Below are positions 59,225-60,000 of a stretch of DNA of 60,000 bases, one piece after another. Numbering within the stretch: position 1 is the stretch's first letter; every line of letters begins with the position of its first letter. Location: the NCBI RefSeq assembly GCF_008831285.2, contig NC_045150.1, positions 6,524,001 to 6,584,000 of the forward strand. Reading direction: 5' to 3'. Under the pieces are notes generated by a model, which did not search any database, was not told the DNA's origin, and saw nothing but the letters and a program-made list of their open reading frames with translations. The position numbers and the translations under genes were made by a program. Source of the stretch: Nymphaea colorata. Taxonomy: Eukaryota > Streptophyta > Magnoliopsida > Nymphaeales > Nymphaeaceae.

Positions 59225-60000
59225 TCTTCTTCTTCTTCTTCACGTCTTCGCCCTGGTAGATACGGAGGTCGGGGAGACCAGTGGCAGGTCATGGTCTTTC
59301 ATTCTTTTTTGGGTTTTAACACTTCCCACGCTCTCTCACACACGCACAATTACTCCTCTCCCTCTCGCTCGCGCTCACACACAATTACCGCTCTCATTAT
59401 TTTTTTACCATATTTATGCGTTTCCTCTCCGTTTGCTAAAAAATGTTAATTTGCACTTTGCTGTTCAAAATAAGGCTTATTTCATCATCCATTTTCCTTC
59501 TACATGCCATGCATGCGGGCTGCACAACCAGTCGAGCCAACTCAGGTTCGATTCAAACTCACTTGAAAAAACTCGACTTGTACTCGAGTCGTTTATGAAC
59601 GAGTCAAGTTCCAACTTACAAAATACTCAAAACGATAAACGAGTCAAGTTCGAGCTTCAAGAACTCCACTTGATTCGCAAAAAATGGCACCTAGATAACA
59701 ATAAAAAAAAAAAAAACGAGTTCAGGGCTGCTTTGTTGTATTAGCTCCCTTATAGCATATTAATTTAATTTTCTTCCCTTTCCCTCTTCATTTTTTGTTT
59801 CAAATTTCTCCTTTCTCTAATGAATTTTTAGCATTCTTGTTATGAAATTCAATTTTGGCTTTAACATTTAGTACCAAGAGATATGGCCTAATTAAAGCAC
59901 CACAACATCATGCATGCGTCGCTGGTAGCATGGCTGTCCCAATTAAAGCATCCAAATGACGTTTTTCTATTGAATTTGGAAAGAAAATATTTCAGTTGAA
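58425..60000. other. Kinase upstream region and right edge
   Basis: The first roughly 700 bp upstream of the kinase ATG should contain leader and promoter. A (CT)n(TTC)n tract at 59183-59240 reads as (GAA)n(GA)n on the kinase strand. Beyond about 59500 there is a 'ctcgagtc/gagtcaagttcgag' repeat (59535-59670), then AT-rich sequence. No gene was recognised. Confidence 0.5.
59183..59240 (+). repeat. (TC)n(TTC)n microsatellite upstream of the kinase gene
   Basis: About 19 TC units are followed by about six TTC units. On the kinase strand this is a purine GAA/GA tract roughly 760-815 bp upstream of the start codon, a position where GA repeats often lie in plant promoters or leaders. Confidence 0.95.

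Overview
This window is nuclear DNA of a flowering plant. Its genes carry GT-AG introns, several of kilobase length. The gene families are plant ones: a PH-RCC1-FYVE-BRX protein, a GH32 invertase with its 9-nt mini-exon, a plastid-type RsfS/Iojap protein and a Raf-like kinase. The space between exons is AT-rich and filled with microsatellites, MITEs and decayed LTR retrotransposons. The species cannot be fixed from the sequence alone.

Layout. 1-8.1 kb is a nested retrotransposon block. A decayed Ty3/gypsy element is interrupted by a Ty1/copia element (1183-5215, exact 5-bp target duplication GGTCC). A second gypsy 3' end lies inverted at the left edge. 10.9-17.7 kb (+) holds a PRAF-type gene that lacks its first exon here. 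19.1-22.5 kb (-) is a three-exon DUF167/YggU-family gene. 26.0-31.8 kb (+) is a seven-exon acid (cell-wall type) invertase. 35.1-39.6 kb (-) is a five-exon RsfS/Iojap gene with a transit peptide. 44.3-44.9 kb (-) is an intronless NIP7 ribosome-biogenesis gene. 49.1-58.4 kb (-) is a two-exon Raf-like protein kinase gene whose single intron is 8.1 kb and full of MITEs.

The genes are unrelated housekeeping and signalling loci and do not form a pathway or cluster. PRAF and DUF167 converge, DUF167 and invertase diverge, invertase and RsfS converge, and RsfS, NIP7 and the kinase are in tandem on the minus strand. Four of the genes (DUF167, invertase, RsfS, kinase) were assembled by joining exons across introns by eye, using GT/AG borders, phase continuity and family knowledge.

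The most unusual material is in the repeats. A MITE family with CTATGTCACATGGGTG-like termini and 8-bp hAT-type target duplications occurs at least five times. A separate 364-bp hAT-like MITE sits in the DUF167 intron. There are two foldback elements, two adjacent perfect 12-bp hairpins, a telomere-like CCCTAA array in the copia leader, and several local tandem duplications, one in the PRAF 3' UTR. I found no undescribed gene system.
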